This document shows positions 23,944 to 33,200 of a stretch of 64,000 nucleotides of DNA, one piece after another (position 1 is the first letter of the stretch; each line of letters starts with the position of its first letter). Under the pieces are notes generated by a model. It searched no databases and was not told the origin of the DNA. It saw nothing but the letters and a program-made list of their open reading frames with translations. The stretch comes from Flavisolibacter ginsenosidimutans. GTDB taxonomy: Bacteria > Bacteroidota > Bacteroidia > Chitinophagales > Chitinophagaceae. Made by a program: the position numbers and the translations under genes. The DNA is taken from the NCBI RefSeq assembly GCF_007970805.1, contig NZ_CP042433.1:2914001-2978000 (forward strand). Direction: 5' to 3'.

Positions 23944-25950
23944 TCACACTTTGATTTTTTGAATACGAACCGCATTTAAAATGGCAAGCAGGGCCACACC
24001 CACATCAGCTATGACGGCTTCCCAAAGCGTAGCTATACCGCCAGCACCCAAAATCAGTACAACCACTTTTATTGCCATTGCCAGAATAATATTCTGCCAT
24101 ACAATGGTGCGAGTGATTTTTCCAATCCTGATAGCGGAAACAATTTTGGAAGGCTGGTCGTTTTGTATCACTACATCGGCGGTTTCAATGGTGGCATCGC
24201 TACCTAATCCGCCCATTGCAATACCGGCATCGGCCAAGGCCACAACAGGCGCATCGTTCACGCCGTCGCCTACAAAAGCTATGTGCTTTCCCGCATTTTT
24301 CAAGCCTTGTACTTTTTCTACTTTGCCTTCAGGCAGTAAGTCACCATAGGCTTCGTCAATACCGATTTGTTTTGCCACATTATCCACCACGGTCTGCTTG
24401 TCTCCCGATAGCATGACAGTTTTAATATTAAGGTCGTGCATGGCTTTCACAGCCGATACAGCGTCTTCTTTTATCTCGTCCGCGATGGTAATGTAACCGG
24501 CAAATTTTTTATCAATGGCCGTTACCACAATGGTGTCAACGATGCCTTCTGTTTCGGCGGGATAGTCAACGCCAAATTTTTTCATCAGCTTTAAATTGCC
24601 CGCTAATACTTCTTTACCATCCACTGTGCCTTTTAATCCATGCCCGGCCACTTCTTCTACATTTGTTGCTGTTGTATTGCCGATTTTATCAACGGCGTAT
24701 TTTACCACGGCTTGCCCAACAGGATGCGTGGAGTTCTTTTCCAAAGCAGCAGTTATGCGTATCAGGTCTTTTTCATCAATACCATTTGCAACTACTTTTT
24801 GTACGTTAAACACACCCTTGGTTAACGTGCCTGTTTTATCCATGACGACGGCATTAATTTTTGTCATCACATCCAAAAAGTTGCCGCCTTTAAACAGGAT
24901 CCCGTTGCGGGAAGCCAGCCCAATGCCGCCGAAATAGCCCAATGGGATAGAGACCACCAAAGCACAAGGGCAACTAATCACCAGAAATACCAAAGCCCGG
25001 TAAAACCAAACATTGAAAACATAGTCTTGTACAAAAAAGTAGGGAACGAGTGCTACAGCTAAAGCCAGAAAAAAAACAATCGGCGTGTAAACTTTCGCAA
25101 AACGGGAGATGAACAGTTGAGTTTGCGATTTGCGGGCCGTAGCATCCTGCACCATTTCCAAAATCTTGCTCAACTTACTGTCCTTAAACAGAGCCGTTAC
25201 TTTCACTTCTGCAACGGTATTCAGGTTAATCATACCGGCCAGAATGCTTTCACCCTTGTATTTGGTATCGGGCTTGCTTTCACCAGTTAAAGCGGCTGTA
25301 TTGAACGAAGCCGTTTCGGAAAGCAGCTCGCCGTCCAATGCAACTTTTTCACCTGGCTTTACTTGAATGGTCTCATTTAATTGTGTTTCGGACGGTTCAA
25401 TCACCTGGGTTTGCCCGTTTCTAACAACGGTTACTTTATCGGGCCGTATATCCAACAAGGCTTTGATGTTTCTTTTGGCCCTGTCCACCGCTGCATCCTG
25501 AAACCATTCGCCGATGCAATAGAAAACCATTACCGCTACGCCTTCGCTGTAAGAACCGATGTAGAAAGCGCCAATCGTTGCCACACTCATGAGGACAAAC
25601 TCATTGAAAATGTCGCCACGTTTGGCTTTGCGGAAGGCAAGGTCTAAGACCCGCCATCCGGCAAGAATGAAGGCTACTGCGTGAATGCCGAAGTCCACCC
25701 ATTTAGTTGGGACAAAATGAAATCCAAACCGTAAAACAATCATGGTCACGAGTATCACCAAAGCAAGCAGCAGATCCCAATGACTTTTCCAACCCGCTGG
25801 TTCGCTGCCTCCGTGGTCATGATCGTGGTCGTGCCCGTCATCGTGGCTGTGACCTTCTTCAGCATCGTGGCCGTGTTCGTGATCTTCTTGTTCCTGCTTT
25901 GTTTTCATTTGCACAACAGGTGCTTCTTCATGATTATGTTCTGCACTCAT
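23944..25950 (-). CDS. Zn/Cd-type P1B ATPase with His-rich N-terminus
   Basis: 668 residues. The N-terminal 55 residues are His/Asp/Glu-rich and replace the usual HMA domain. Signatures: CPC in VISCPCALVVSIP, phosphorylation motif DKTGTLTKG, HP motif (NSTHPVGQ), GDGVNDAPV, and a last-helix IADVGVALLAILNAVR pattern typical of P1B-2 pumps for Zn, Cd or Pb. Exports divalent soft metals across the inner membrane. It starts 9 bases from the stop of the NicO-like gene upstream, which suggests one operon with it. Confidence 0.92.
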   Translation of the reverse strand: MSAEHNHEEAPVVQMKTKQEQEDHEHGHDAEEGHSHDDGHDHDHDHGGSEPAGWKSHWDLLLALVILVTMIVLRFGFHFVPTKWVDFGIHAVAFILAGWRVLDLAFRKAKRGDIFNEFVLMSVATIGAFYIGSYSEGVAVMVFYCIGEWFQDAAVDRAKRNIKALLDIRPDKVTVVRNGQTQVIEPSETQLNETIQVKPGEKVALDGELLSETASFNTAALTGESKPDTKYKGESILAGMINLNTVAEVKVTALFKDSKLSKILEMVQDATARKSQTQLFISRFAKVYTPIVFFLALAVALVPYFFVQDYVFNVWFYRALVFLVISCPCALVVSIPLGYFGGIGLASRNGILFKGGNFLDVMTKINAVVMDKTGTLTKGVFNVQKVVANGIDEKDLIRITAALEKNSTHPVGQAVVKYAVDKIGNTTATNVEEVAGHGLKGTVDGKEVLAGNLKLMKKFGVDYPAETEGIVDTIVVTAIDKKFAGYITIADEIKEDAVSAVKAMHDLNIKTVMLSGDKQTVVDNVAKQIGIDEAYGDLLPEGKVEKVQGLKNAGKHIAFVGDGVNDAPVVALADAGIAMGGLGSDATIETADVVIQNDQPSKIVSAIRIGKITRTIVWQNIILAMAIKVVVLILGAGGIATLWEAVIADVGVALLAILNAVRIQKIKV

Positions 25951-25959
25951 AAAATGTAT

Positions 25960-26577
25960 TTAGTGTATAAAAAAACTTAGTATCCCTACTCCAATTAGTA
26001 TGCCCCCGGTTAGCCTCTTTTCGTGGTGCTCAAAAAAATGCGCATTCATGAGTTTTACCCCTTGAAAGGCCAACAGCACCAAGGCCACTATTCCCGATAT
26101 GCTAACGATGGCATAGGCAACAGCCATCGCAAAAACATGGTTCATTCCGTAAGCTCCTGCTGACAAAAACAAACTTTCCACTTCCAGGCAAGGCGACAAG
26201 AACATCATCACCACAAAAATCAAAATCCATCTTCGTTTTGATCTCTTGTAAGCCGATACGTCTTCCTGTTTAGAATGATGGTGATGCGGCAGGTTGATGG
26301 TGAAATAGATAAGGCCGAAAACAATGAGCAATACCGGCGCAATAATGTGCACGTAGTCATCGTACCGACGTGCCAGCGTTTGCCCAACGTTGCCCAGCAC
26401 AATGCCCAACAAAACCGTACCTGACACATGCGCCAGGGCGGAAAGAAAGGCTACTTTGGTTATCTCTTTCTTTGACCAACCTTCTGCTTTTGCTACAGCA
26501 ACAAGAGGCAGCCAATGATTGGGTATCAAAGCATGAACTAGGCCAAGGGCTACTATTCCGACCAGGAGACTAAACAA
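25960..26577 (-). CDS. NicO/RcnA-like metal exporter (six-helix membrane protein)
   Basis: 205 residues with about six membrane helices. Starts LVHALIPNHWLPLVAVA with a conserved His-Asn-His pattern in the first helix, then FLSALAHVSGTVLLG, a cytoplasmic HHHHSK loop and FLSPCLEVESLFL. These fit the NicO/UreH-like superfamily that handles Ni or Co. The HHHH loop suggests metal binding. Direction is probably export, given the island context. It lies between the ATPase and a lipocalin-sized exported gene. Confidence 0.75.
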   Translation of the reverse strand: MFSLLVGIVALGLVHALIPNHWLPLVAVAKAEGWSKKEITKVAFLSALAHVSGTVLLGIVLGNVGQTLARRYDDYVHIIAPVLLIVFGLIYFTINLPHHHHSKQEDVSAYKRSKRRWILIFVVMMFLSPCLEVESLFLSAGAYGMNHVFAMAVAYAIVSISGIVALVLLAFQGVKLMNAHFFEHHEKRLTGGILIGVGILSFFIH

Positions 26578-26582
26578 GCCGG

Positions 26583-27233
26583 TTAATTTTTGGGTGAAAA
26601 AATTCTGTGATCATAGCTCAATAAAGCAGCCATAACTGCCTCTTTGTTTTTAAAATCTTTCGGCTGCAACGAAAGCCGGAAAATGTTGTTCAAAATTTCA
26701 ATCATGCTTCTTTTGGTACTGGTTGTCCAGAACGTGACTGCTGGATACGTTTTCCCGTTAAAAGCAAAAAGAAGCTCACTATAGTTTATGTTGTCCGGGT
26801 CAATTTTTGAAGAAAGAACATCATCATAAATCTTCAAACCATAGGCATCAAACAATAGCCTATGAAGTTTAGTGCTGTTTTCCATTTTCACAAACGAGAG
26901 GATAGAGCTATCAATGAAAAGTTGCATTCCCTTGAGATTTTCGTCAGCCATTATGAACTTTTGTTGCACTGAATCGCCCTGGTGTTTTAAAAGAACTGTG
27001 TTACCGTTACATTCTGCATTTCCCATTAGCGTATCGGCTCCGTAGAAAACCATTGCCCATCCTTCGGTATATAATACTTGGTGCTTCGTTTTGTGCCCAA
27101 CATTTACTAAAGAGAAAAAGGCGTTTGCCGGGGCCTTTTGTGCATCGGCAATGAAACAACCGAAGAGTATCACACCCGACATTGCAAATTGCATGAAGAC
27201 TTTAGCAGCTAAGTTGAACTGTATTTTTTTCAT
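26583..27233 (-). CDS. Exported hypothetical protein
   Basis: 216 residues. A signal peptide (residues 1-32, hydrophobic then ADAQ cleavage-like site) precedes a beta-rich domain with GADTLMGNAECNGN and LLKHQGDSVQQKF segments. No known catalytic motif or lipobox. It starts 9 bases from the next exported gene. Possibly a periplasmic sensor or accessory of the metal system; function unknown. Confidence 0.65.
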   Translation of the reverse strand: MKKIQFNLAAKVFMQFAMSGVILFGCFIADAQKAPANAFFSLVNVGHKTKHQVLYTEGWAMVFYGADTLMGNAECNGNTVLLKHQGDSVQQKFIMADENLKGMQLFIDSSILSFVKMENSTKLHRLLFDAYGLKIYDDVLSSKIDPDNINYSELLFAFNGKTYPAVTFWTTSTKRSMIEILNNIFRLSLQPKDFKNKEAVMAALLSYDHRIFSPKN

Positions 27234-27242
27234 TTCGTTCCT

Positions 27243-27692
27243 TTATAGTATTTCTCTTATGATTTTAAACTGCTTATAGGCTTCAACGAGTTTCCGGTCG
27301 TTCAAAACTTTTTTCAATTTTCCTGTCGCCAGCAAGACCACATTCGCATTAAAATCCTCACTGAAATAATAGACCGGGTGTGGCGAGAACGTTTTGTAAA
27401 GAACAATTGCACCGCTATCAACGATTTCAAAAATCTCTCCTTCGTAGAGACGAAGCTTCCGGCCATCTTTTTCAAAACCCCATATTTCTTTCTTACCGAA
27501 AGAGGCTTCACAGCCATCGGCGTATTTTACTAAAATAGATTTGCCTAATCGTCCCCACGGAATTCTTACTTTATCAATGCTGTGTGTTTCTTCAACCGTG
27601 TTCATTACATCATCGGATGAATAAAATATTTTATTTTGGGCATACCCGCTGCAAAACGAAAGCACACAAAAAATACAAAGCAGAACTTTCAT
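27243..27692 (-). CDS. Exported hypothetical protein
   Basis: 149 residues with a signal peptide (MKVLLCIFCVLSFCSGYAQ, cleavage near residue 19). The mature part has strands around GRLGKSILVKYADG, KEIWGFEKDG and LYEGEIFEI, which recall small beta-sandwich exported proteins of Bacteroidota. The upstream gap holds a nested inverted repeat. Co-directional with the exported gene downstream. Function unknown. Confidence 0.65.
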   Translation of the reverse strand: MKVLLCIFCVLSFCSGYAQNKIFYSSDDVMNTVEETHSIDKVRIPWGRLGKSILVKYADGCEASFGKKEIWGFEKDGRKLRLYEGEIFEIVDSGAIVLYKTFSPHPVYYFSEDFNANVVLLATGKLKKVLNDRKLVEAYKQFKIIREIL

Positions 27693-27721
27693 ACTTTTTC
27701 TATTTTAAAATGGGCGGGTGC

Positions 27722-27773
27722 AAACCCTGCCACCATAGTATGTTTCAGTAATAGAAACGGTTAAGCAGGGTTT
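27722..27773. repeat. Nested inverted repeat, possible structured leader or terminator
   Basis: Outer arms AAACCCTGC (27722-27730) and GCAGGGTTT (27765-27773) enclose a second pair GTTTC (27742-27746) and GAAAC (27754-27758). It lies between the copper-storage gene stop and the start of the exported gene, so it could be a terminator of the first or a leader of the second. No long T-run follows on either strand. Confidence 0.45.
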
Positions 27774-27828
27774 CACCCTAAGTCATTCACGGGGTAGCAA
27801 ATTTTGTTCTTAGTGGCAGAAAAGGGGC

Positions 27829-28200
27829 TTACTTCATTTGCTGCTGACCATGATGTTCATGGCAAGCCTGTTCGCATCTTCTACACGCTTCTGCGCAGCG
27901 TTTGCAATGGTCGTGGTCGTGCATACCGCATTCTTCAGCACATTCACGACAGGCTTCTTCGCAAATCACCAGAAACTTGTGTGAGATTTCGCTATCACGC
28001 AACAAGAGCTTTGCGCCGAGGTAGCAGATTTCCGCACAATCCCTGTCCAGTTCAATGCAATGCGCCATCGGCGTTACGTCTTTTTCATCAAGGCAGGCGG
28101 CAGCGCATTCTTCGCAGGCTCTTGCGCATTCCAAAAGTGTTTGGATTAATGCTTCGTGTTTGTGCCCTGAATGGTGATGACCGGGTTGCTGTTGTTCCAT
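27829..28200 (-). CDS. Cysteine-rich four-helix copper-storage protein (Csp/DUF326-like)
   Basis: 123 residues with 16 Cys, mostly in CxxxC and CxxC spacing along helices (CARACEECAAAC, CEEACRECAEEC, CKRCAEACRRCEQAC), plus a His-rich N-terminus. This is the pattern of Csp four-helix bundles that store Cu(I) with Cys lining the core. There is no signal peptide, so it would be a cytosolic Csp3-type protein. It shares the neighbourhood with a ZIP transporter and an RND metal pump. Confidence 0.85.
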   Translation of the reverse strand: MEQQQPGHHHSGHKHEALIQTLLECARACEECAAACLDEKDVTPMAHCIELDRDCAEICYLGAKLLLRDSEISHKFLVICEEACRECAEECGMHDHDHCKRCAEACRRCEQACHEHHGQQQMK

Positions 28201-28234
28201 TTTATTTTGATTTAAGGGTGAAAAAAAATATTTG

Positions 28235-28966
28235 TTAGGTAATCATACCCAAGACTAAAAACAATAAAAAGCCACCAAAGAAGGCAGACGTATGCCACAC
28301 AGTTTCCTTTTCTTCATGTGCTTCCGTCAGCAGTTCTTCGGTAACTAAAAACAAGAGTGCCGACAAGCCAAACGACAACACTATCTCCAAGGCGTTGTGC
28401 GAAAGGTTATGTAGTAATGTGGCACCTAGCACAGCGCTGATAAAAAACACCAGAGCAAGCAGTGCAATCAATCCAAGCGATTTTTGTTTGCTTAAATTAT
28501 TTTCGCCTAATTCAGTTGCCGTTGCCATGCCCAGCGATAATAATTCGACTGATAAAGCGAAGGCCAACAACATCCCTTCCGTACTGCCTGCCGTAAACCC
28601 TATTCCTAAAAGCAAACCATCTATAAAAATGTCAACGGCAATGGCTATCAATAAACTAGCTGGCAGTTTATTCTTGACCACGGTGAGTGTTTTATCTTCT
28701 TCTACTTCTGTGAACTTTCTGATGCCAATCATTGCAAGAAAGCCCAGGGAAAACCCGATGATAAGTTGTAGTGGCTTGTGGGTTTTTACAATATCCGGCA
28801 ACAACTCTACCGCAACCACTGAAAAGACCACACCCGCCGCAAAGTGTAGGATAAGGCTTCTCACATTTCCGTTGGGCTTGCGAACGATGGCAATGACACC
28901 GCCGATGATCATCGTGAAAACCGGTATCAACGAGAAAAGAAGTATTTTTTGAAACAAGGGCGTCAT
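28235..28966 (-). CDS. ZIP-family divalent metal transporter
   Basis: 243 residues, about eight membrane helices. Conserved ZIP helix patterns are present: HFAAGVVFSVVAVELLP (helix IV type with His and Glu ligands), VDIFIDGLLLGIGF (helix V type). Bacterial ZIPs move Zn, Fe or Cd, often inward. It lies in line with the copper-storage and RND genes. Confidence 0.8.
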   Translation of the reverse strand: MTPLFQKILLFSLIPVFTMIIGGVIAIVRKPNGNVRSLILHFAAGVVFSVVAVELLPDIVKTHKPLQLIIGFSLGFLAMIGIRKFTEVEEDKTLTVVKNKLPASLLIAIAVDIFIDGLLLGIGFTAGSTEGMLLAFALSVELLSLGMATATELGENNLSKQKSLGLIALLALVFFISAVLGATLLHNLSHNALEIVLSFGLSALLFLVTEELLTEAHEEKETVWHTSAFFGGFLLFLVLGMIT

Positions 28967-29021
28967 TACTTTCAGCAGTTTTTGCTTTTGTGGGAGTGTT
29001 ACAAATGGTTACAACAATGGA

Positions 29022-30242
29022 TTATCCTTCTTCCTCTTCTGAATTGTTCATTTTGGAAAGCAGGTCATAAGCTCCTTTGATAACCACCTTGCTTTTCATA
29101 TCGAAATTGTCTGGAAGGATAACCGCAGTAAATCCATTTTCCGTTACCGTTACACCAACTTCCACTCGACGAAAGACAATATGCTTTTCTTCTTTCTCAC
29201 CGGCAGCTTCATTTTTTCCGATATTATCATTTGTTCCTCCCTCCATTTTTTGCTCATCCAATACAAAAATGTAGTTCTTGCCACCCGATTGCACTACCGC
29301 TGCCTGTGGCAAGGCGGGGGTGGAAGCTGTACCTATTTCCATAATGGCGTTGATAAACATACCGGGAAGCAAGGTGGCTACGGGTGTAGTAATTTTTCCG
29401 TGCACTTCTACGGTGCGGTCTGCATCGATGTCCTTTCCAATCAAAAACACCTGGGCATTGCGTTCTATGCTATCGCCTGTTGCACGAAAGCGAATGGTTT
29501 GACCCATTTTTATTTGCGGCAAATCCTTTTCAAATACTTTCACTCGAACCAAAATGTTATTGGTGTTAGCCATGTCTGCCAGCAGTTCATTTGCACCAAT
29601 GAATTTGCCTACGTTAGAATAAACATGCGTGATATAACCGCTGGTTGGCGCAACGATAGAGATGCGTGAAGTGAAGTTCCCGGAACGGACACTGGAAGGG
29701 TTGATGTTGGCAATGCGAAGCCTTGCTTCTAAACCCTTTACCCGTGCCACCATGCTGTTGTATTCACTGCTTGCCCGTTGCAGCGATTTGCGGGCGGCAA
29801 TGTTTTCTCGCACCAATTCTTCTTGTCGTGTCAAGTCCTGGCGTAAGAAGGACAGCTGGCTGCTGCTCTCCAGGAATTCCTGTTGCATTTGCACGAATTC
29901 TGGGTTTTCAATGGTGGCCAACATGTCTCCTTTACGAACAAACTTGCCTTCTATCACGGTTGTGCTGCGTATGGTGCCGCCGTAAGGCGATGCCACGCTG
30001 ATTAAGTCATTTGGCGGAACATCAATCGTGCCCGATGCTTTTATATAATTGCTCAAATTGGTAGGTGTTACGCTTCCTAATTCTACACCAACTGTTTTGT
30101 ATTGTTCGTGAGTGAACTCAACTGCGTTCGGGTCGTGCTCCTCTGCTACGGGAGCTTTTTCTTCTTTGGGTTTAGAAGAGCAGGCAGCGAAAAACAAAGC
30201 TGCAAATACGATTACTTTATACGACATTTTATACATCATCAT
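29022..30242 (-). CDS. czcB: RND efflux periplasmic adaptor (CzcB/CusB-like lipoprotein)
   Basis: 406 residues. A lipoprotein-type start (FFAACSSKPK) anchors it in the membrane. Barrel/lipoyl halves (SGTIDVPPNDLISVASPYGG, then IVAPTSGYITHVY), a long helical hairpin (SSQLSFLRQDLTRQEELV) and a C-terminal beta-barrel follow. It couples the RND pump to the outer membrane channel. It is 6 bases from the pump gene upstream, so both are one operon. Confidence 0.88.
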   Translation of the reverse strand: MMMYKMSYKVIVFAALFFAACSSKPKEEKAPVAEEHDPNAVEFTHEQYKTVGVELGSVTPTNLSNYIKASGTIDVPPNDLISVASPYGGTIRSTTVIEGKFVRKGDMLATIENPEFVQMQQEFLESSSQLSFLRQDLTRQEELVRENIAARKSLQRASSEYNSMVARVKGLEARLRIANINPSSVRSGNFTSRISIVAPTSGYITHVYSNVGKFIGANELLADMANTNNILVRVKVFEKDLPQIKMGQTIRFRATGDSIERNAQVFLIGKDIDADRTVEVHGKITTPVATLLPGMFINAIMEIGTASTPALPQAAVVQSGGKNYIFVLDEQKMEGGTNDNIGKNEAAGEKEEKHIVFRRVEVGVTVTENGFTAVILPDNFDMKSKVVIKGAYDLLSKMNNSEEEEG

Positions 30243-30248
30243 TTTAGT

Positions 30249-33200
30249 TTAAAGGCCAAGAATTAGTTCCAGTTCTATGGCGGATTGGTTGTATTGATTT
30301 ATGATTTCTATGTATTGGCGGCGAACGTTGTTGGCGTTGTTGAGCGATTGCGATAGCTGGTAGTAATCCATTTCTCCAACCTCAAAGGCTCGCTGCGATG
30401 TGCGAATTAAAAGCTCGGCTTGCGGCAACGCCGTGTTGCGGTAGTAAGCAAGCTGAATGGAAAGTCGCCGTAACTCGGAAAGCAAGAGGCTGCCCCTTTG
30501 CGACAAGCCAAAATAAAAGGCTTGCACTTCGGCTTCCCGGCGTTGTTGGTTCACTTCCGCCGCACGTATCCTTGCCTTTTGGGGTTTTGAAAACAATGAG
30601 ATGCTGATACCTGCTTCAATCCCCTGGAAACGCTTACCGGCACCGTAGTATTTCTGTCCACCATCAACATCATACGTTCCTACGAGAGATTGATTGAAAT
30701 AACCAATGCTAAAATCGGGTAACAGCTTGCTTCTTTCTACTTTTATTTCTTTTGACGCAATCACAATTTGGCTGCGCAAAACTTGCAGCTCCGGGTTGTT
30801 GTTTAGCTGTACACTGTCCAGGGCTAAAGTGATTGGCTTTTCCTGCAAAAGCGTATCGGTTATGCCGTTAATTCCTGCATCTCCCGTAAAGAGGGAGAGT
30901 TGTTGTAAATCGGTTCTTAATTGTTCATTCAACTGCTCCTTTTGTGCGATAGCTTCCTGTAACTGCGTATTGGCGTTGTACTTCTCCAAAATATTGGTTT
31001 CACCTGACTTGAAGCGTATATCCGCCGCCCGCAATACTCTTTCGTAAAGACTAATTAAGGTATCGGCAAGCCTGCGTTGCTCGTTGCGATAAATGAGCCG
31101 GTAGTAGAGGCTTTTTACCTGATAGTTAATTTGGTTTTGATAGACTTTAAGCTGTAACCGGCTGGCATCAATTGTGGCATCCGCCAATTCCGTTAGCCTG
31201 CGCAGGTAAACCGGGTTGGGTATGTTTTGCGTGATGGTGATATTGTTGTCATAGGGTACAGGACTGTTGTACTGTCCATAGGTGAGATTTATATTGGTTT
31301 TCCCAATGTCTCTTGCCGATGCCCGCAATGATTGCTGGTATTGTACATCGAGGTTGCCTACCCGGACGTTTGGATTTGTACCCAATGAACGGGTTATAGC
31401 GGTTTGTAAATCTATTGTACCGGCAGGCGTTTGAGCATTCACAAAACCTGCACCCAATAGCAATACCAATAGGCCAATCACTTTTGGAACTGTGGAAGGG
31501 GAAGGCGTATGGTTTGTGTCTTGATTTTGTTGTTTCTTCTTTCCAAATCCTTCAAAGAAGGTATAGAGCACAGGCAGTACGACTAAAGTCAAAAGGGTTG
31601 CGGTTAACAATCCACCAATAACAACCGTAGCCAATGGTTTTTGTACTTCGCCACCGGCACCGGTTGACAATGCCATTGGCAAAAAGCCCAATGAGGCAAC
31701 TGTTGCAGTCATCAATACAGGACGCAACCGCACAGCAGTGCCGGTAAAAATGATTTTTGTAAGGTCTGTCATGCCTTCTTTCTTTAAGCGATTAAATTCT
31801 GTTATCAGCACAATTCCGTTTAACACAGCCACACCAAAAAGGGCGATGAAGCCTACTCCGGCAGAAATGCTAAAAGGCATTCCACGTAACCACAAAGCAA
31901 ACACACCGCCAATAGCTGACATGGGAATAGCCATGAAAATCAGAATAGAGTATTTAAACGAACCGAAAGTGAAATAGAGCAGCAAAAGAATTAACCCAAG
32001 CGCAACAGGTACAGCGATAGACAATCGCTTATTGGCTTCTTCCAGGTTTTTAAACTGTCCGCCGTAGGTAATGAAGTAACCCGTAGGCATTTTAATTTTC
32101 TGGTCAATCTTCTGTTGCATTTCCTTCACCACCGAAGCAATGTCACGGCCCCGTACATTGAAGCCTACAATAATTCTTCGCTGTGCCTGTTCACGTTGTA
32201 TTTGGTTCGGGCCTAATTGCAAACTCACATCGGCCACCTGCTCCAACGGAATTTGGGTGCCGTCTGCTGCTGTAACAAAAAGCCTCTTTACATCTTCAAT
32301 GCTCTGCCGTTCGCTCTCTTGCAAACGCACCACCAAATCAAATCGCTTTTCACCTTCAAACACTGTACCCGCACTGCCACCTGCAAAGGCCGTGTTAATG
32401 GCTTGGTTAATGTCGGAAACGTTCAAACCGTGTTGTGCTATTTTGTCCCGGTTTAACTTGATAGAGATTTGCGGAAGCCCGCTCACTTGCTCTACATACA
32501 AATCTTCAGCCCCTTGTACGGTAGGCACAATGGCACCTATTCGTTTGGAGAGTTCGGAAAGCACCTGCATATCCTCGCCAAATATTTTTATTCCTACATC
32601 TTGTCGCACACCCGAAATCAATTCGTTGGTACGAAGCTGAATGGGTTGGGAAAAACCGAAACTCACACCGGGAATGGCTTCCAATTCCTTTTGCATTTTT
32701 TCCGCCAATTCTTCACGGCCATGCGCACTTGTCCATTCGTCTTTTGGTTTTAAAATGATGGTGATGTCCGCCGCTTCTATCGGCATCGGGTCGGTGGGTA
32801 TTTCCGATGCACCGATTTTGCTGATAACCTCTTTTACTTCAGGGAACTTCTTGTGAAGAATGTTGGAAGCCTGTTCCACTTTGTCAATGGTCTGGCTTAA
32901 TGAGCTACCCGTAAGCAGACGTGTTTCCACGGCAAAATCACCTTCTTCCAGTGTGGGCAAAAATTCACCGCCCAAGAAAGTAAATACCAATGCCGCCAAT
33001 CCAAGCAAAGCCAAGGCAATAACCACCACTAATTTTCTGAACCGCAAGGCACCCTTTATAAGTGGCAGGTACATGCGTTGGATGCGGTCCATCATCTTAT
33101 CGGAAAAGTTCTTTTTGTGCTTGATGTTTTTGTTTAGGAACAACGCACTAACCATCGGCACGTAGGTAAGTGATAGCAGGAAGGCACCCAAAATGGCAAA

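Noticed and set aside
28395..28952. 185-residue frame antisense to the ZIP transporter
   Set aside because: Ser/Thr/Ile-rich translation typical of a shadow frame; the minus-strand ZIP protein explains the sequence.
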